A model generated the notes under the pieces. The model saw nothing but the letters and a program-made list of their open reading frames with translations, was not told the origin of the DNA and did no database searches. The position numbers and the translations under genes were made by a program. Shown one piece after another: positions 8,532 to 17,635 of a stretch of DNA of 64,000 bases. Source of the DNA: Butyricimonas synergistica DSM 23225 (lineage in GTDB: Bacteria; Bacteroidota; Bacteroidia; Bacteroidales; Marinifilaceae); NCBI RefSeq assembly GCF_000379665.1, contig NZ_KB903359.1, positions 221,998-285,997 of the forward strand, given 5' to 3'. Position 1 is the stretch's first letter. Each line of letters opens with the position of its first letter.

Positions 8532-9848
8532 ATGAAAGTATTGATGTTTGGGTGGGAATTTCCACCACATATTGCAGGGGGCTTGGGAACGGCTAGCTAC
8601 GGTTTGACGAAGGGTCTTGCCAAACATGGAGTCAAGATCATGTTCGTCATGCCGAAAGCCGGTGGTGATGAAGACCAGAGTGTTGCAAAGATCATTAATG
8701 CGAGTGATGTCGAAATGATGAGCGAGTACTCGACGTTGGACGAGTATTGGCAGAACGTGAACTTTATGGAGATCGGTTCCAATCTGGTGCCCTATCTTGA
8801 CCCGGAGACTTTCGAGAAGACGGTGACGGAGGCGGTGAAAACCGGGGAGCACGGGGAACATATCGCTTTCCGTAACAAGTTTCAATTCTCCGGTAAATAC
8901 GGGGCGAACCTGATGGAGGAGGTAGCCCGCTACGCCATGGTGGCTGGGACGATAGCGGCGCAACAGGATTTTGATATTATACACGCCCACGACTGGCTGA
9001 CGTATGCCGCCGGGATCGTGGCGAAGAAAGTTTCCGGCAAACCGTTGGTGATCCATGTACACGCCACGGAGTTCGACCGGAGCGGGGAACACGTGAACCA
9101 GCAAGTGTATGATATAGAGCGGCGAGGTATGGAAGCAGCCGATCGGGTGATTACCGTGAGTAATCTGACACGGAATATCGTGATTAATCGTTACGGTATT
9201 GATCCCGATAAGGTGGTGACCGTCCACAATGCCGTGGATTTTCAGACACGTGAGGATGTCGAAGTAGAACGGGGCGTGAAGGAGAAAGTAGTTACTTTTC
9301 TGGGGCGAATTACTTTCCAGAAAGGTCCCGAGTATTTTATCGAGGCAGCGAATAAAGTCTTGAAACGTTATCCTAACGTCCGCTTCGTGATGGCGGGAAG
9401 CGGCGATTTGTTCAACCGGTCGATCCGGCGGGTGGCTCAGTTGAAAATAGCGACGAAGTTTCATTTTACCGGTTTCTTGCGTGGTGACGATGTGCAGAAG
9501 ATGTTCTCGTACAGCGACGTGTATGTGATGCCTTCTGTTTCCGAGCCGTTCGGGATATCCCCGTTGGAGGCGATGAGGGCGGGAGTGCCCACGATCATCT
9601 CCAAGCAATCCGGGGTGGCAGAAGTCTTGAAGCATTCTATCAAGGTGGACTACTGGGATGTAGACGCTTTGGCGGATGCCATATACGCCTTGTTGTCTTA
9701 CCCCGCATTGGGTAAAATGGCAGGTGAACAGGGACTGGAAGAAGTCAACCAACTGAAGTGGGAGAATGCCGCTTTAAAGGTTGCGGAGGTTTACAAAAGT
9801 GCGTTAGAAATGATAAGGTCACGGGTGTCCTCCGGACAAGGCTTATAA
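8532..9848 (+). CDS. GT4 glycosyltransferase, glycogen-synthase-like
   Basis: 438 residues from the ATG at 8532; a longer reading from 8487 adds 15 residues before MKVLMFGWEFPPHIAGG, where the family normally begins. The N-terminal GT-B lobe has the glycine-rich GGLGTASYGLTKGLAKHG acceptor loop and the HAHDWLTYAAG segment. The C-terminal lobe has the nucleotide-sugar motif EPFGISPLEAMRAGVP (E-x7-E) near residues 340-355. Members of this GT4 group lie beside GDE and GH57 genes in Bacteroidota and are thought to elongate alpha-1,4-glucan or a related maltosyl chain. The donor (UDP- or ADP-glucose) is not evident from sequence. Confidence 0.9.
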   Translation: MKVLMFGWEFPPHIAGGLGTASYGLTKGLAKHGVKIMFVMPKAGGDEDQSVAKIINASDVEMMSEYSTLDEYWQNVNFMEIGSNLVPYLDPETFEKTVTEAVKTGEHGEHIAFRNKFQFSGKYGANLMEEVARYAMVAGTIAAQQDFDIIHAHDWLTYAAGIVAKKVSGKPLVIHVHATEFDRSGEHVNQQVYDIERRGMEAADRVITVSNLTRNIVINRYGIDPDKVVTVHNAVDFQTREDVEVERGVKEKVVTFLGRITFQKGPEYFIEAANKVLKRYPNVRFVMAGSGDLFNRSIRRVAQLKIATKFHFTGFLRGDDVQKMFSYSDVYVMPSVSEPFGISPLEAMRAGVPTIISKQSGVAEVLKHSIKVDYWDVDALADAIYALLSYPALGKMAGEQGLEEVNQLKWENAALKVAEVYKSALEMIRSRVSSGQGL

Positions 9849-9940
9849 TAGTTGACAATAAAAAATAAATAAATTATTGGAAAGGGAGAAAGGGAAAGTC
9901 ATTTTCAATTTTCAATTTTCAATTCTCAATTAAAAAATGT

Positions 9941-11296
9941 ATGGTTATGAGAAAGACATTGTGTTTCTATTTTCAGATACATCAACCGGTGAGACTGAGG
10001 AGGTATCGTTTCTTCGATATAGGCAAGCGCCACGATTATTTTGACGAGTACGTGAACCGTTCAACGATCCGGCGGGTAGCGGAGAAATGTTATTTGCCGA
10101 TGAACCGGCTGGTAATGGATATGATAAAACGTTACGGGGAGAACTTCAAGGTTAGTTTTTCCATTTCCGGGTCGGCATTGGAGCAGTTTGCCCTGCATAC
10201 GCCGGAAGTGATCGAGAGTTTTCAGGAACTTGCCAAAACCGGGTGCGTGGAGTTCTTGGCGGAAACGTATCCCCATTCGCTGGCATCCCTCTCGTCGACG
10301 AACGAGTTTGAAATGCAGGTAAAACGCCACGTAGAGAGAATGCAGGAATTATTCGGGCAGAAACCGGTGACGTTGCGCAACTCGTCGTTGATTTATTCCG
10401 ACCAGATCGGGGAACGGGTGGCGGCAATGGGATTTGAAGCCATGTTGACGGATGGAGCGAAACACGTGTTAGGTTGGAAGAGTCCGAATTTCCTGTACAC
10501 GAATGCGGCGAACCCGAAACTGAAATTGTTGTTGAAGAATTCCCGGTTGAGCGATGACCTCTCGATGCGTTTTGGCGAACGGGAGTGGGGCGAGTGGCCG
10601 ATTACTGCGGATAAGTATGTCCGCTGGCTGAATGATAGTGCAAAAGACAGCGAGATCGTGAACCTCTTTATGAACTACGAGACGTTCGGTGAAAACCAAC
10701 CGGCGGAAACGGGTATCTTTGAATTCATGAGGTCGTTGCCCGAATATATATTCTCGATGACGGATTTTGAATTCCTGACCCCGAACGAGGCGGTGAAGAA
10801 ACACCAGCCCGTGGCGCCGTTGCACGTGCCGTATCCGATCTCGTGGTCGGACGAGGAGAAAGATATTACCAGCTGGATGGGTAACGAGTTGCAGACGGAG
10901 GCTTTCGAGGAGTTGTTCAAGATACAGTCCCGCGTGAGGGCTTTGAATGATCCGGTTTTGGATAAAGATTACGCGCGGTTGCAGTCGAGTGACCATTTCT
11001 ATTATATGAGGACAAAATTGTTCTCGGACAACGATTTCCATCGTTACATTTCTCCTTATGAAACCCCTTACGAGGCATTCATAAATTACATGAATGTGTT
11101 AAGTGATGTTATCTTGCGGGTGGAAGATATGGAAAAAAAGCGTATACTTGTAGATGAAAAGGACACCGATAACGAGGAAAACCCCGTGAAACCTAAGAAA
11201 ACGACTCGGGCTCCTCGTGTGAAAAGTGCTGAAAGTGCCGCGAAGACATCAAAAAAGGTGGACGCTAAGGAGAAAAAAGTTAAGTCAAAACATTAA
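9941..11296 (+). CDS. GH57 alpha-amylase/glucanotransferase family protein
   Basis: 451 residues from ATG 9941; ATG 9947 (MRKTLCFYFQIHQP) is an equally good start. GH57 motif 1 is FQIHQPVR near the N-terminus. The AETYPHSL segment carries the likely nucleophile Glu108, and MNYETFGENQP carries the distal acidic residue. The catalytic core ends around residue 400. The last ~45 residues are a lysine/alanine/threonine-rich tail (KKTTRAPRVK...KEKKVKSKH), a disordered basic extension that may bind glycogen or protein partners. It acts on cytoplasmic alpha-glucan. The next gene starts 5 bp after the stop. Confidence 0.92.
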   Translation: MVMRKTLCFYFQIHQPVRLRRYRFFDIGKRHDYFDEYVNRSTIRRVAEKCYLPMNRLVMDMIKRYGENFKVSFSISGSALEQFALHTPEVIESFQELAKTGCVEFLAETYPHSLASLSSTNEFEMQVKRHVERMQELFGQKPVTLRNSSLIYSDQIGERVAAMGFEAMLTDGAKHVLGWKSPNFLYTNAANPKLKLLLKNSRLSDDLSMRFGEREWGEWPITADKYVRWLNDSAKDSEIVNLFMNYETFGENQPAETGIFEFMRSLPEYIFSMTDFEFLTPNEAVKKHQPVAPLHVPYPISWSDEEKDITSWMGNELQTEAFEELFKIQSRVRALNDPVLDKDYARLQSSDHFYYMRTKLFSDNDFHRYISPYETPYEAFINYMNVLSDVILRVEDMEKKRILVDEKDTDNEENPVKPKKTTRAPRVKSAESAAKTSKKVDAKEKKVKSKH

Positions 11297-11301
11297 AAAG
11301 T

Positions 11302-14300
11302 ATGAACAATTTGGAATTGAAAAATCCCGCCTATTTGTTCGAGGTAAGCTGGGAAGTGTGTAATAAGGTTGGAGGTATACACACGGTGATCTCAACGAAG
11401 GTGTTGAGTATGGCCGGGGAATTCAAGAACAACCATATACTGATCGGACCCGACGTGTGGCGGTATGACGTGCCGAACCCCGAGTTCACGGAAGACCCCC
11501 ATCTGTTTAAATCATGGAGGTTGAAGGCTGCTCAGGAGGGACTGCGTATAAAAGTGGGACGTTGGAATATAGCGGGCAATCCCGTGGTGATCCTCGTGGA
11601 TTTTACCTCGTTTATCCCACAGAAAGACCAGATACTGACTTCTTTTTGGGAGAAGTTTCAGATAGATTCAATCACGGGTCAATGGGATTACATAGAACCC
11701 GTGCTGTTCGGTTTCACGGCAGGCAAGGTGATCGAGAGTTTCGTGCGTTATCACGTGTCGGCTCGCCAGCAGGTGATCGCCCAGTTCCACGAGTGGATGA
11801 CCGGAAGCGGTTTGCTCTACTTGCGGGACGTGATGCCGCAGATCGGCTGCGTGTTTACCACGCACGCCACGGTGTTGGGGCGTAGTATCGCCGGCAACGG
11901 ATTGCCGCTGTATGATCCGATGAAGGAGTACGACCCGATGGAAACGGCTCGCCGTTTCGGAGTGGTAGCAAAACAGTCGCTGGAAAGTAAGTCGGCGCAA
12001 TGGGCGGATGCCTTCACGACGGTGAGCGACATCACAGCATTGGAGTGCGACCATTTCCTTGGAAAGAAAGTGGATATAGTTACCCCGAACGGCTTCGAGA
12101 ATAGTTTTGTCCCGGATGAGGCAAACTATCCGAAGAAACGCCAAGAAGGACGGGATCGGTTGTTGAAAGTAGCCCAAGCACAATTGGGCAAGGCGATGGC
12201 TGAAGATGCCTTGATCGTGGGTATCAGTGGGCGATACGAGTTTAAAAACAAGGGAATCGATGTGTTTATAGAGGCTCTCGGGCGTTTGAACCGGAACGGG
12301 GAGAACAAACGGAATGTGCTCGCTTTCATCCTGGTACCGGCGGGATACAAGGGGGTGAACCGGGAACTGGTGAACAATTTGGAACGTCCCTATCAAGCGG
12401 TGGAAACTGTGTTGCCATACGTGACGCATGAGCTGTCTGACCCGCAGAATGATCCCGTGTTACAGAAACTGGGCGAGGAACAGCTGTTGAACCGGACGGA
12501 AGACAAAGTGAAGGTATTTTTCTCCCCGAGTTACCTGAACGGGAACGACGGGGTATTCAATATGCCGTACTACGACCTGCTCGTGGGTATGGATTTGACG
12601 GTATTCCCCTCGTATTATGAGCCGTGGGGCTACACGCCGTTGGAAAGTCTGGCGTTCAAGGTGCCGACCATTACGACCACGTTGGCGGGGTTCGGCTTGT
12701 GGGTGGAATCCTATTACAAGAAGGCGCACCCGGGAATCGAGGTTATCTATCGGGACGACCGGAACAACGAGGAGGTGGTGCAGAAGATTGCCGACAAGAT
12801 CAAAGAGGTGGCTGCCATGAATAAACGGGATTTTCAAGCGATCTGCAAGAATGCGAAGGAGGTTTCCAAGATTGCCTTGTGGGAGAATCTGGTTTCTTAT
12901 TACAGGGATGCCTACCGTATGGCGACAAACAAGGTGAACGAGCGTATTGCCGAACTCCGGATCGTGGAGGAGGAGCAATGGTCGTTTATCGAGAAGAAGA
13001 CAGTCTCGACCACGCCGAACTGGATATCGGTGATTATTCACCGTTCCATCCCGGAACGTCTGAGGGCGTTGGAAGAGCTGGCAAACAATCTTTGGTGGTG
13101 CTGGAACGAGGAAGCTGTCGAGTTGTTCAAAAGCATCGATTCGTTGCAGTGGATGCTAACCCGCCATAACCCGATAGCCTTGTTGGATAAGATTTCCTTG
13201 AACCGTTATAAAGAGTTGGAGAATGATGAGGAATTCGTGGCACGTCTGACATCTGTATATGCGAAGTTCTCGGAGTATATGGAGGAGAAGAAGCAGATGA
13301 GTGAACCTTCTATCGCTTATTTCAGCATGGAATACGGGTTACATTCATCGTTGAAGATATATTCCGGTGGTTTAGGAGTTCTTGCCGGGGATTACCTGAA
13401 AGAGGCAAGTGACAAGAAAACGAAGATCACGGGTGTCGGTTTGTTGTATCGTTACGGTTACTTTACGCAGAAGTTTTCGTCTGCCGGGAATCAGGAGGCG
13501 GAGTACGAGGCTCAGGATTTCACGAAAATACCGGTTACTCCGGCTCGCGATGCCAATGGCAATTGGTTGACGATCAGTCTTACTTTCCCGGGACGGGAGG
13601 TGTATGCCCGAATCTGGAAGGTGAACGTGGGACGGGTAGAGCTTTACCTGTTGGATACCGATTACGAGGACAATCAGGAGGCTGACCGCAGTATCACGCA
13701 TTTCCTGTACGGGGGCGACTGGGAAAATCGGTTGAAACAGGAGATATTATTGGGTATCGGTGGTATCCGGGCTTTGCGCCGATTAGGTATTGATGCGGAC
13801 GTTTATCATTGCAACGAGGGACACGCTGCGTTTATCGGTTTGGAGCGTTTGCGGGAATACGTTTCTGAAGGGCAACTTTCGTTTGCGGAGGCGATGGAGG
13901 TGGTTCGTGCTTCTTCGTTGTTCACGACCCATACGCCGGTGCCTGCCGGGCATGATTCATTCTCGGAAGGAATGTTGAAGACTTATTTTTGGTTCGTGCC
14001 CGATCGGTTGAAGATCACGTGGGAGCAGTTGTTGGCATTGGGACGGGTGAATGCGAACGACCCGAACGAGAAGTTTTCCATGAGTTTCCTTGCGGCAAAC
14101 CTGTCGCAGGAAGTGAATGGCGTGAGCTGGTTGCACGGCAAGGTAAGCCGGGATATATTCAAGGGGCTATACCCCGGGTATATGCCGGAGGAATTGCACA
14201 TCAGTTACGTGACAAACGGGGTGCATTACCCGACTTGGGCGGCTCCCGAGTGGAAAAAGATACAGATGAGCGTGTTCGGTGAGAAGTTTAAGACTCACCA

Positions 14301-15546
14301 TTACGACAAGGCTTGCTTCGAGGGCATTTATCAAGTGCCCGATTCGATGATTAGCGAGGTGCGGAGCGTGTTGCGCCGTCGATTGATTCGTCATATCAAA
14401 CATCGTTTGGCTGACGAACAAGTCACGGCATATTTTACCCCGAAGCAGATTGTTGATATACAGGACACCCTGCGGGATGATATTCTGACTATCGGTTTTG
14501 CCCGTCGTTTTGCGACATACAAGCGGGCGCACCTGTTGTTCCGTAATCTCGATCGTCTGAATGAGATAGTGAATGACCCGGATCGTCCCGTGCAGTTTAT
14601 CTTCGCTGGGAAAGCGCATCCTGCCGACCAAGCGGGACAGGATCTGATTAAACGGATCGTGGAAGTATCGAAATATCCGCAGTTCTTGGGTAAGATACTA
14701 TTCCTGCCGAATTACGATATGGATTTGGCACGCTTGATGGTGCAAGGGGTGGATGTGTGGATGAACACGCCTACCCGCCCGCAGGAGGCTTCCGGTACCA
14801 GTGGCGAGAAAGCCGCTATGAACGGGGTAATGCATTTCAGTGTACTCGACGGTTGGTGGGTAGAAGGTTACCAAAAGGATGCCGGTTGGGCATTGCCGAT
14901 GGAAAGAGCCTACGAGAATCAAGAGTTCCAAAATGAACTGGATTCGGAGATGATATACAATATCATTGAATCGGAGATCGCTCCTGCTTTCTATGACCGG
15001 GCTGCCGACGGTATCTCCGCTTCGTGGTCGGGATACATCAAGAACACAATCGCTAAGGTGGCGGCTAACTTCACGTCCAACCGGATGTTGACGGACTACG
15101 AGGAGAAGTTCTACCTTCCCATGTCCCGCCGCTATCACCGTTTGCGCGAGAACAACTATGCCGTGGCGAACCAAATCGCGGAGTGGAAGAAGAAGGTCAG
15201 CCGTGAATGGGACTCCGTGCAAGTGGACGGTTTGATATTGCCGGATAAATCTAAACAGATCATTTCTCTCGGTAAATCCTATCAGGCGAAAGTCACCCTC
15301 GATTTGGGCGAGTTGTCTATTGATGATGTTGGTATCGAGTTGGTTGCTATGATGAAGAAAGACGAGAATCTTGAAGTTTGCTTTACGCAGGAGTTCGTTC
15401 CCGTGTCTTTCGAGAATGGCAAGGCGCTCTACTCAATAGAGGTAACTCCGGATGATCCCGGGCAGTTCATGCTAGGCTTACGGATATTCCCGAAGAATAT
15501 ATTGTTACCACACAGGCAGGACTTTGCCTTGGTGAAGTGGGTATAG
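11302..15546 (+). CDS. Fusion: GT3 glycogen synthase + GT35 alpha-glucan phosphorylase
   Basis: 1414 residues in one uninterrupted frame. Residues ~1-560 are a eukaryote-type glycogen synthase (GT3): LFEVSWEVCNKVGGIHTVIS opening, FTTHATVLGRSIAG, GRYEFKNKGIDVFIEAL, and FPSYYEPWGYTPLESLAFK with the E-x7-E pair. Residues ~580-1414 are a short-form phosphorylase (GT35): a DUF3417-type start with NNLWWCWNEEA near 596, YFSMEYGLHSSLKIYSGGLG near 672, HCNEGHAAF, TTHTPVPAGHD, and EASGTSGEKAAMNG with the pyridoxal-phosphate lysine at Lys1170. Both halves keep their key motifs, so one chain should be able to extend glycogen from NDP-glucose and to release glucose-1-phosphate from it. It is the last gene of the alpha-glucan block. 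Confidence 0.93.
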   Translation: MNNLELKNPAYLFEVSWEVCNKVGGIHTVISTKVLSMAGEFKNNHILIGPDVWRYDVPNPEFTEDPHLFKSWRLKAAQEGLRIKVGRWNIAGNPVVILVDFTSFIPQKDQILTSFWEKFQIDSITGQWDYIEPVLFGFTAGKVIESFVRYHVSARQQVIAQFHEWMTGSGLLYLRDVMPQIGCVFTTHATVLGRSIAGNGLPLYDPMKEYDPMETARRFGVVAKQSLESKSAQWADAFTTVSDITALECDHFLGKKVDIVTPNGFENSFVPDEANYPKKRQEGRDRLLKVAQAQLGKAMAEDALIVGISGRYEFKNKGIDVFIEALGRLNRNGENKRNVLAFILVPAGYKGVNRELVNNLERPYQAVETVLPYVTHELSDPQNDPVLQKLGEEQLLNRTEDKVKVFFSPSYLNGNDGVFNMPYYDLLVGMDLTVFPSYYEPWGYTPLESLAFKVPTITTTLAGFGLWVESYYKKAHPGIEVIYRDDRNNEEVVQKIADKIKEVAAMNKRDFQAICKNAKEVSKIALWENLVSYYRDAYRMATNKVNERIAELRIVEEEQWSFIEKKTVSTTPNWISVIIHRSIPERLRALEELANNLWWCWNEEAVELFKSIDSLQWMLTRHNPIALLDKISLNRYKELENDEEFVARLTSVYAKFSEYMEEKKQMSEPSIAYFSMEYGLHSSLKIYSGGLGVLAGDYLKEASDKKTKITGVGLLYRYGYFTQKFSSAGNQEAEYEAQDFTKIPVTPARDANGNWLTISLTFPGREVYARIWKVNVGRVELYLLDTDYEDNQEADRSITHFLYGGDWENRLKQEILLGIGGIRALRRLGIDADVYHCNEGHAAFIGLERLREYVSEGQLSFAEAMEVVRASSLFTTHTPVPAGHDSFSEGMLKTYFWFVPDRLKITWEQLLALGRVNANDPNEKFSMSFLAANLSQEVNGVSWLHGKVSRDIFKGLYPGYMPEELHISYVTNGVHYPTWAAPEWKKIQMSVFGEKFKTHHYDKACFEGIYQVPDSMISEVRSVLRRRLIRHIKHRLADEQVTAYFTPKQIVDIQDTLRDDILTIGFARRFATYKRAHLLFRNLDRLNEIVNDPDRPVQFIFAGKAHPADQAGQDLIKRIVEVSKYPQFLGKILFLPNYDMDLARLMVQGVDVWMNTPTRPQEASGTSGEKAAMNGVMHFSVLDGWWVEGYQKDAGWALPMERAYENQEFQNELDSEMIYNIIESEIAPAFYDRAADGISASWSGYIKNTIAKVAANFTSNRMLTDYEEKFYLPMSRRYHRLRENNYAVANQIAEWKKKVSREWDSVQVDGLILPDKSKQIISLGKSYQAKVTLDLGELSIDDVGIELVAMMKKDENLEVCFTQEFVPVSFENGKALYSIEVTPDDPGQFMLGLRIFPKNILLPHRQDFALVKWV

Positions 15547-15615
15547 AGGGAGTTGGTGGTGAGGCGGTTTTTTATTAGATTTGACGTGTTGGAAATCTTA
15601 TATGTCTGTCCGGTA

Positions 15616-15650
15616 GAAAAAGGAGGGTGTGCCGAAACACACCTCTCCTT
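15616..15650 (-). terminator. Intrinsic terminator
   Basis: Stem 15620-15631 with 15636-15650 (AAGGAG/CTCCTT plus GGTGTG/CACACC, one bulged base), followed on the - strand by TTTTTC. It ends the leftward broken lipoprotein gene and probably also stops the rightward glycogen transcript. Confidence 0.7.
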
Positions 15651-15679
15651 CAAGTTATTAAAGAAAAGTTTTAAAAGGT

Positions 15680-16168
15680 TTATCGTTTGCGGTTGTAGAA
15701 CATGATGTCAAAGTCTTCTTCTCCCGGGTTGCGGTGTTTGAATTCGTTGATCTTGCTGCCGTAAGCATTCACTTTTACTTGGTAACGTTTTACTAGACCG
15801 AACAAGATGCTTTTCATTCTTGAATTGTAGCGCGGGCTTAGCACGACATCAGTAGTCTTTTCCCTCCAGCGCCTTGTATAAGGCTGCCGAACGAACTTTC
15901 AAGGTCCTTCCTTTAAACACGGAAGCGGCACCTTCTTGTGATGTTTCCGTGTACTTTTTGTCTCCCCATACCCTAAACGATAAGAAGTACCAGGCTTGTG
16001 CTTCGCCTGAAATTTTTTGAACGTTGTTCAAATCTAGAGACGCACCGATCGGGTTGATAAAACGTCTGTGTTCGTGTTTTTCGCCACGTTGGTTGTTTTA
16101 CTAAGCGTGGAACAACTGCTCATGAAAAGAGCGAGACCAGCAATCAATAATAAAGTCAAGTTTTTTAT
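15680..16168 (-). pseudogene. Broken lipoprotein gene
   Basis: Three consecutive reading frames make one protein. Frame one opens KNLTLLLIAGLALFMSSCS, a signal peptide with a lipobox cysteine, followed by TLSKTTNVAK. Frame two continues EHRRFINPIGASLDLNNVQ and ISGEAQAWYFLSFRVWGDKK up to EGKDY. Frame three ends DVVLSPRYNSRMKSILFG through NPGEEDFDIMFYNRKR. The breaks lie near 16075-16082 (in a T run) and near 15848-15858. The codon at the expected start (16166-16168) is ATA instead of ATG. Two frameshifts plus a lost start argue for a dead gene and against a sequencing slip. The family resembles small Bacteroidales lipoproteins that I cannot name. Confidence 0.75.
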
Positions 16169-16589
16169 ACTGTATGTGTATTTATTTGTGAATTAATACG
16201 CGAATGTATGACAAAGGTGATGTATCGATCAAGTTCATAATGGTTCACGAGGATAAAAAATAGTATTATGGATAAAATTATTGAATTTTTATTATTATTT
16301 ATTGGAATATTAAAAATAATGATGTATATTTGCAGTGTAAAATTAAAGATATAGTGATCACGAGTTATTGATTTTACTGTTGAGAGAATGGGTTCGTGCG
16401 GGAGATTAATTTTTTTTAGATAAAATTTTTACAAGCGTTTTGCACGGGAAGGGCACCTTTAAATTTTTGCTTGGTTGTTATTAAATTTGGAAATAGAATA
16501 AAATTTGTAGATGGTGCGGGGGCTCGACATGCGAGAAGAGGTTGAAGGATTGAGGGGGGTAATAATAATTTTGTCAAAATAATTTTAAT
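16169..16589. other. AT-rich intergenic stretch
   Basis: 421 bp lying between the broken lipoprotein gene and the DUF6266-like remnant. Apart from one good promoter (16302-16332) I see no gene, tRNA or long inverted repeat. Confidence 0.5.
16302..16332 (+). promoter_or_regulatory. Promoter with -33 and -7 elements
   Basis: TTG at 16302-16304, 20-bp spacer, TATATTTG at 16325-16332: a full match to the Bacteroidota vegetative consensus. It points at the DUF6266-like remnant, leaving a leader of about 250 nt in which nothing is recognised. Confidence 0.6.
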
Positions 16590-17014
16590 ATGGCAAAGAT
16601 TTATCCTGACCTCGCTGGAGGTTACAAGGGGGCTGTTGGTGGAACCACGTATTATTTCTGGAAGGGTGATAATATCGCCCGTAAAAAAGGTGTTCCCGGT
16701 AAAAAATCAAAATCGGGAGAGGCTGTTGAACAGCGTATGAAGTTTGCTGAATTAGGTATTTTTTCTCGCAAACGGGGATGGAAGTGGACTCGAATTGTTA
16801 CCCGGATGATCGGGTGTATGGTGTCCTGCTTGAAAAGGAGCAGAAATTGTGTCGCTTGGTTGCGCTTCGCGAGAGTGGCGAGAGTGGCTCCACGTCGGTG
16901 ACGATCCCGGGGGCGTGGAAGGCGGAGAGTATTGAAGCGTACGCTTTTGCGGTGAGGGCGGACGGCAAGATGGCGTCCGATACTTTGCACGTGAATATCG
17001 AGAGCGGGAATTAA
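16590..17014 (+). pseudogene. DUF6266-like gene with internal deletion and frameshift
   Basis: The first ~58 codons read MAKIYPDLAGGYKGAVGG, W-K-G, R and EQRMKFAELGIFSR, resembling the N-terminus of Bacteroidetes DUF6266 proteins (glycine-rich start, WxG, then QR-x-KF). The frame then runs into unrelated basic sequence and stops at 16901. In a shifted frame from about 16785 the sequence reads DDRVYGVLLEKEQKLC and GSTSVTIPGAWKAESIEAYA, ending ADGKMASDTLHVNIESGN, which fits the C-terminal strand region of the same family. Intact members are roughly 200 residues, so the middle ~70 are missing. A good terminator follows, so the locus was once a complete transcription unit. Confidence 0.6.
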
Positions 17015-17043
17015 GAGGTGTGTTTTAACACACCTCTCTTTTT
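17014..17043 (+). terminator. Intrinsic terminator
   Basis: An 11-bp perfect stem (17014-17024 with 17027-17037), a 2-nt apical gap and CTTTTT after it. The sequence of the arms (AGAGGTGTG/CACACCTCT) closely resembles the terminator at 15616-15650, suggesting a shared origin. Confidence 0.75.
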
Positions 17044-17056
17044 AATTTTTTACTTT

Positions 17057-17197
17057 ATGAGAATAGAAGATTTTATAAATGACGTCTTGCGTGGCAAGAA
17101 GGGAAATTTGATTATTTACAAGAGAGGCGAAACGTGGTGTTTGCGGCGGGCGGACGGAACAGCGTTCTCGGGATGCAGGTATTATCGTTTCATGTAG
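17057..17197 (+). CDS. Possible 46-residue small protein
   Basis: Short reading frame with a compact, plausible composition ([16 protein letters not shown]...[15 protein letters not shown]...YYRFM), starting 20 bp after the terminator stem and overlapping the end of convergent smpB by 16 bp. I do not recognise a family. It may instead be a relic of the preceding decayed region. No Shine-Dalgarno sequence or promoter is evident. Confidence 0.3.
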   Translation: MRIEDFINDVLRGKKGNLIIYKRGETWCLRRADGTAFSGCRYYRFM

Positions 17198-17631
17198 CGA
17201 TCCATTTCTCGTTTGGCATCTTTCTGCTTGAGGGTTTCACGTTTGTCGTACTCTTTTTTGCCTCGGGCAAGGGCTATGCGCAGTTTGGCGAATCCTTTCT
17301 CGTTGAGGAAGAGGCGGACGGGCACGATGGTGAGTCCGCTTTCCTTCGTCTTGCGTTCGAGTTTGACAAGTTCTTTGTGTTGCAACAAGAGCTTGCGGTC
17401 GCGGCGTTCAATATGGTTGTAGTAGGTGCCCAGTTTGTACTCGGCAACGTACATCCCTTTTACCCACAGTTCCCCGTTGTGGAAATAGCAGTAGGCGTCG
17501 ACGAGGCTGGCTTTCCCGGCACGGATGGATTTGATTTCCGTCCCCGTTAATACGATGCCTGCGGTGTATTCCTCAAGAAACTCGTAGTCGAAGGAGGCTC
17601 TTTTGTTCTTTATGTTGATGTCGTTTTGCAT
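17182..17631 (-). CDS. smpB: SsrA-binding protein SmpB
   Basis: 149 residues, the standard length. SmpB binds tmRNA and delivers it to stalled ribosomes for trans-translation. Characteristic text: [53 protein letters not shown], and the basic C-terminal tail [20 protein letters not shown] that enters the decoding site. The start ATG is complementary to 17629-17631. The Yip1-like gene ends 4 bp upstream of it, so the two probably form an operon. The ssrA RNA itself is not in this window. Confidence 0.97.
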   Translation of the reverse strand: MQNDINIKNKRASFDYEFLEEYTAGIVLTGTEIKSIRAGKASLVDAYCYFHNGELWVKGMYVAEYKLGTYYNHIERRDRKLLLQHKELVKLERKTKESGLTIVPVRLFLNEKGFAKLRIALARGKKEYDKRETLKQKDAKREMDRYMKR

Positions 17632-17635
17632 ACTT

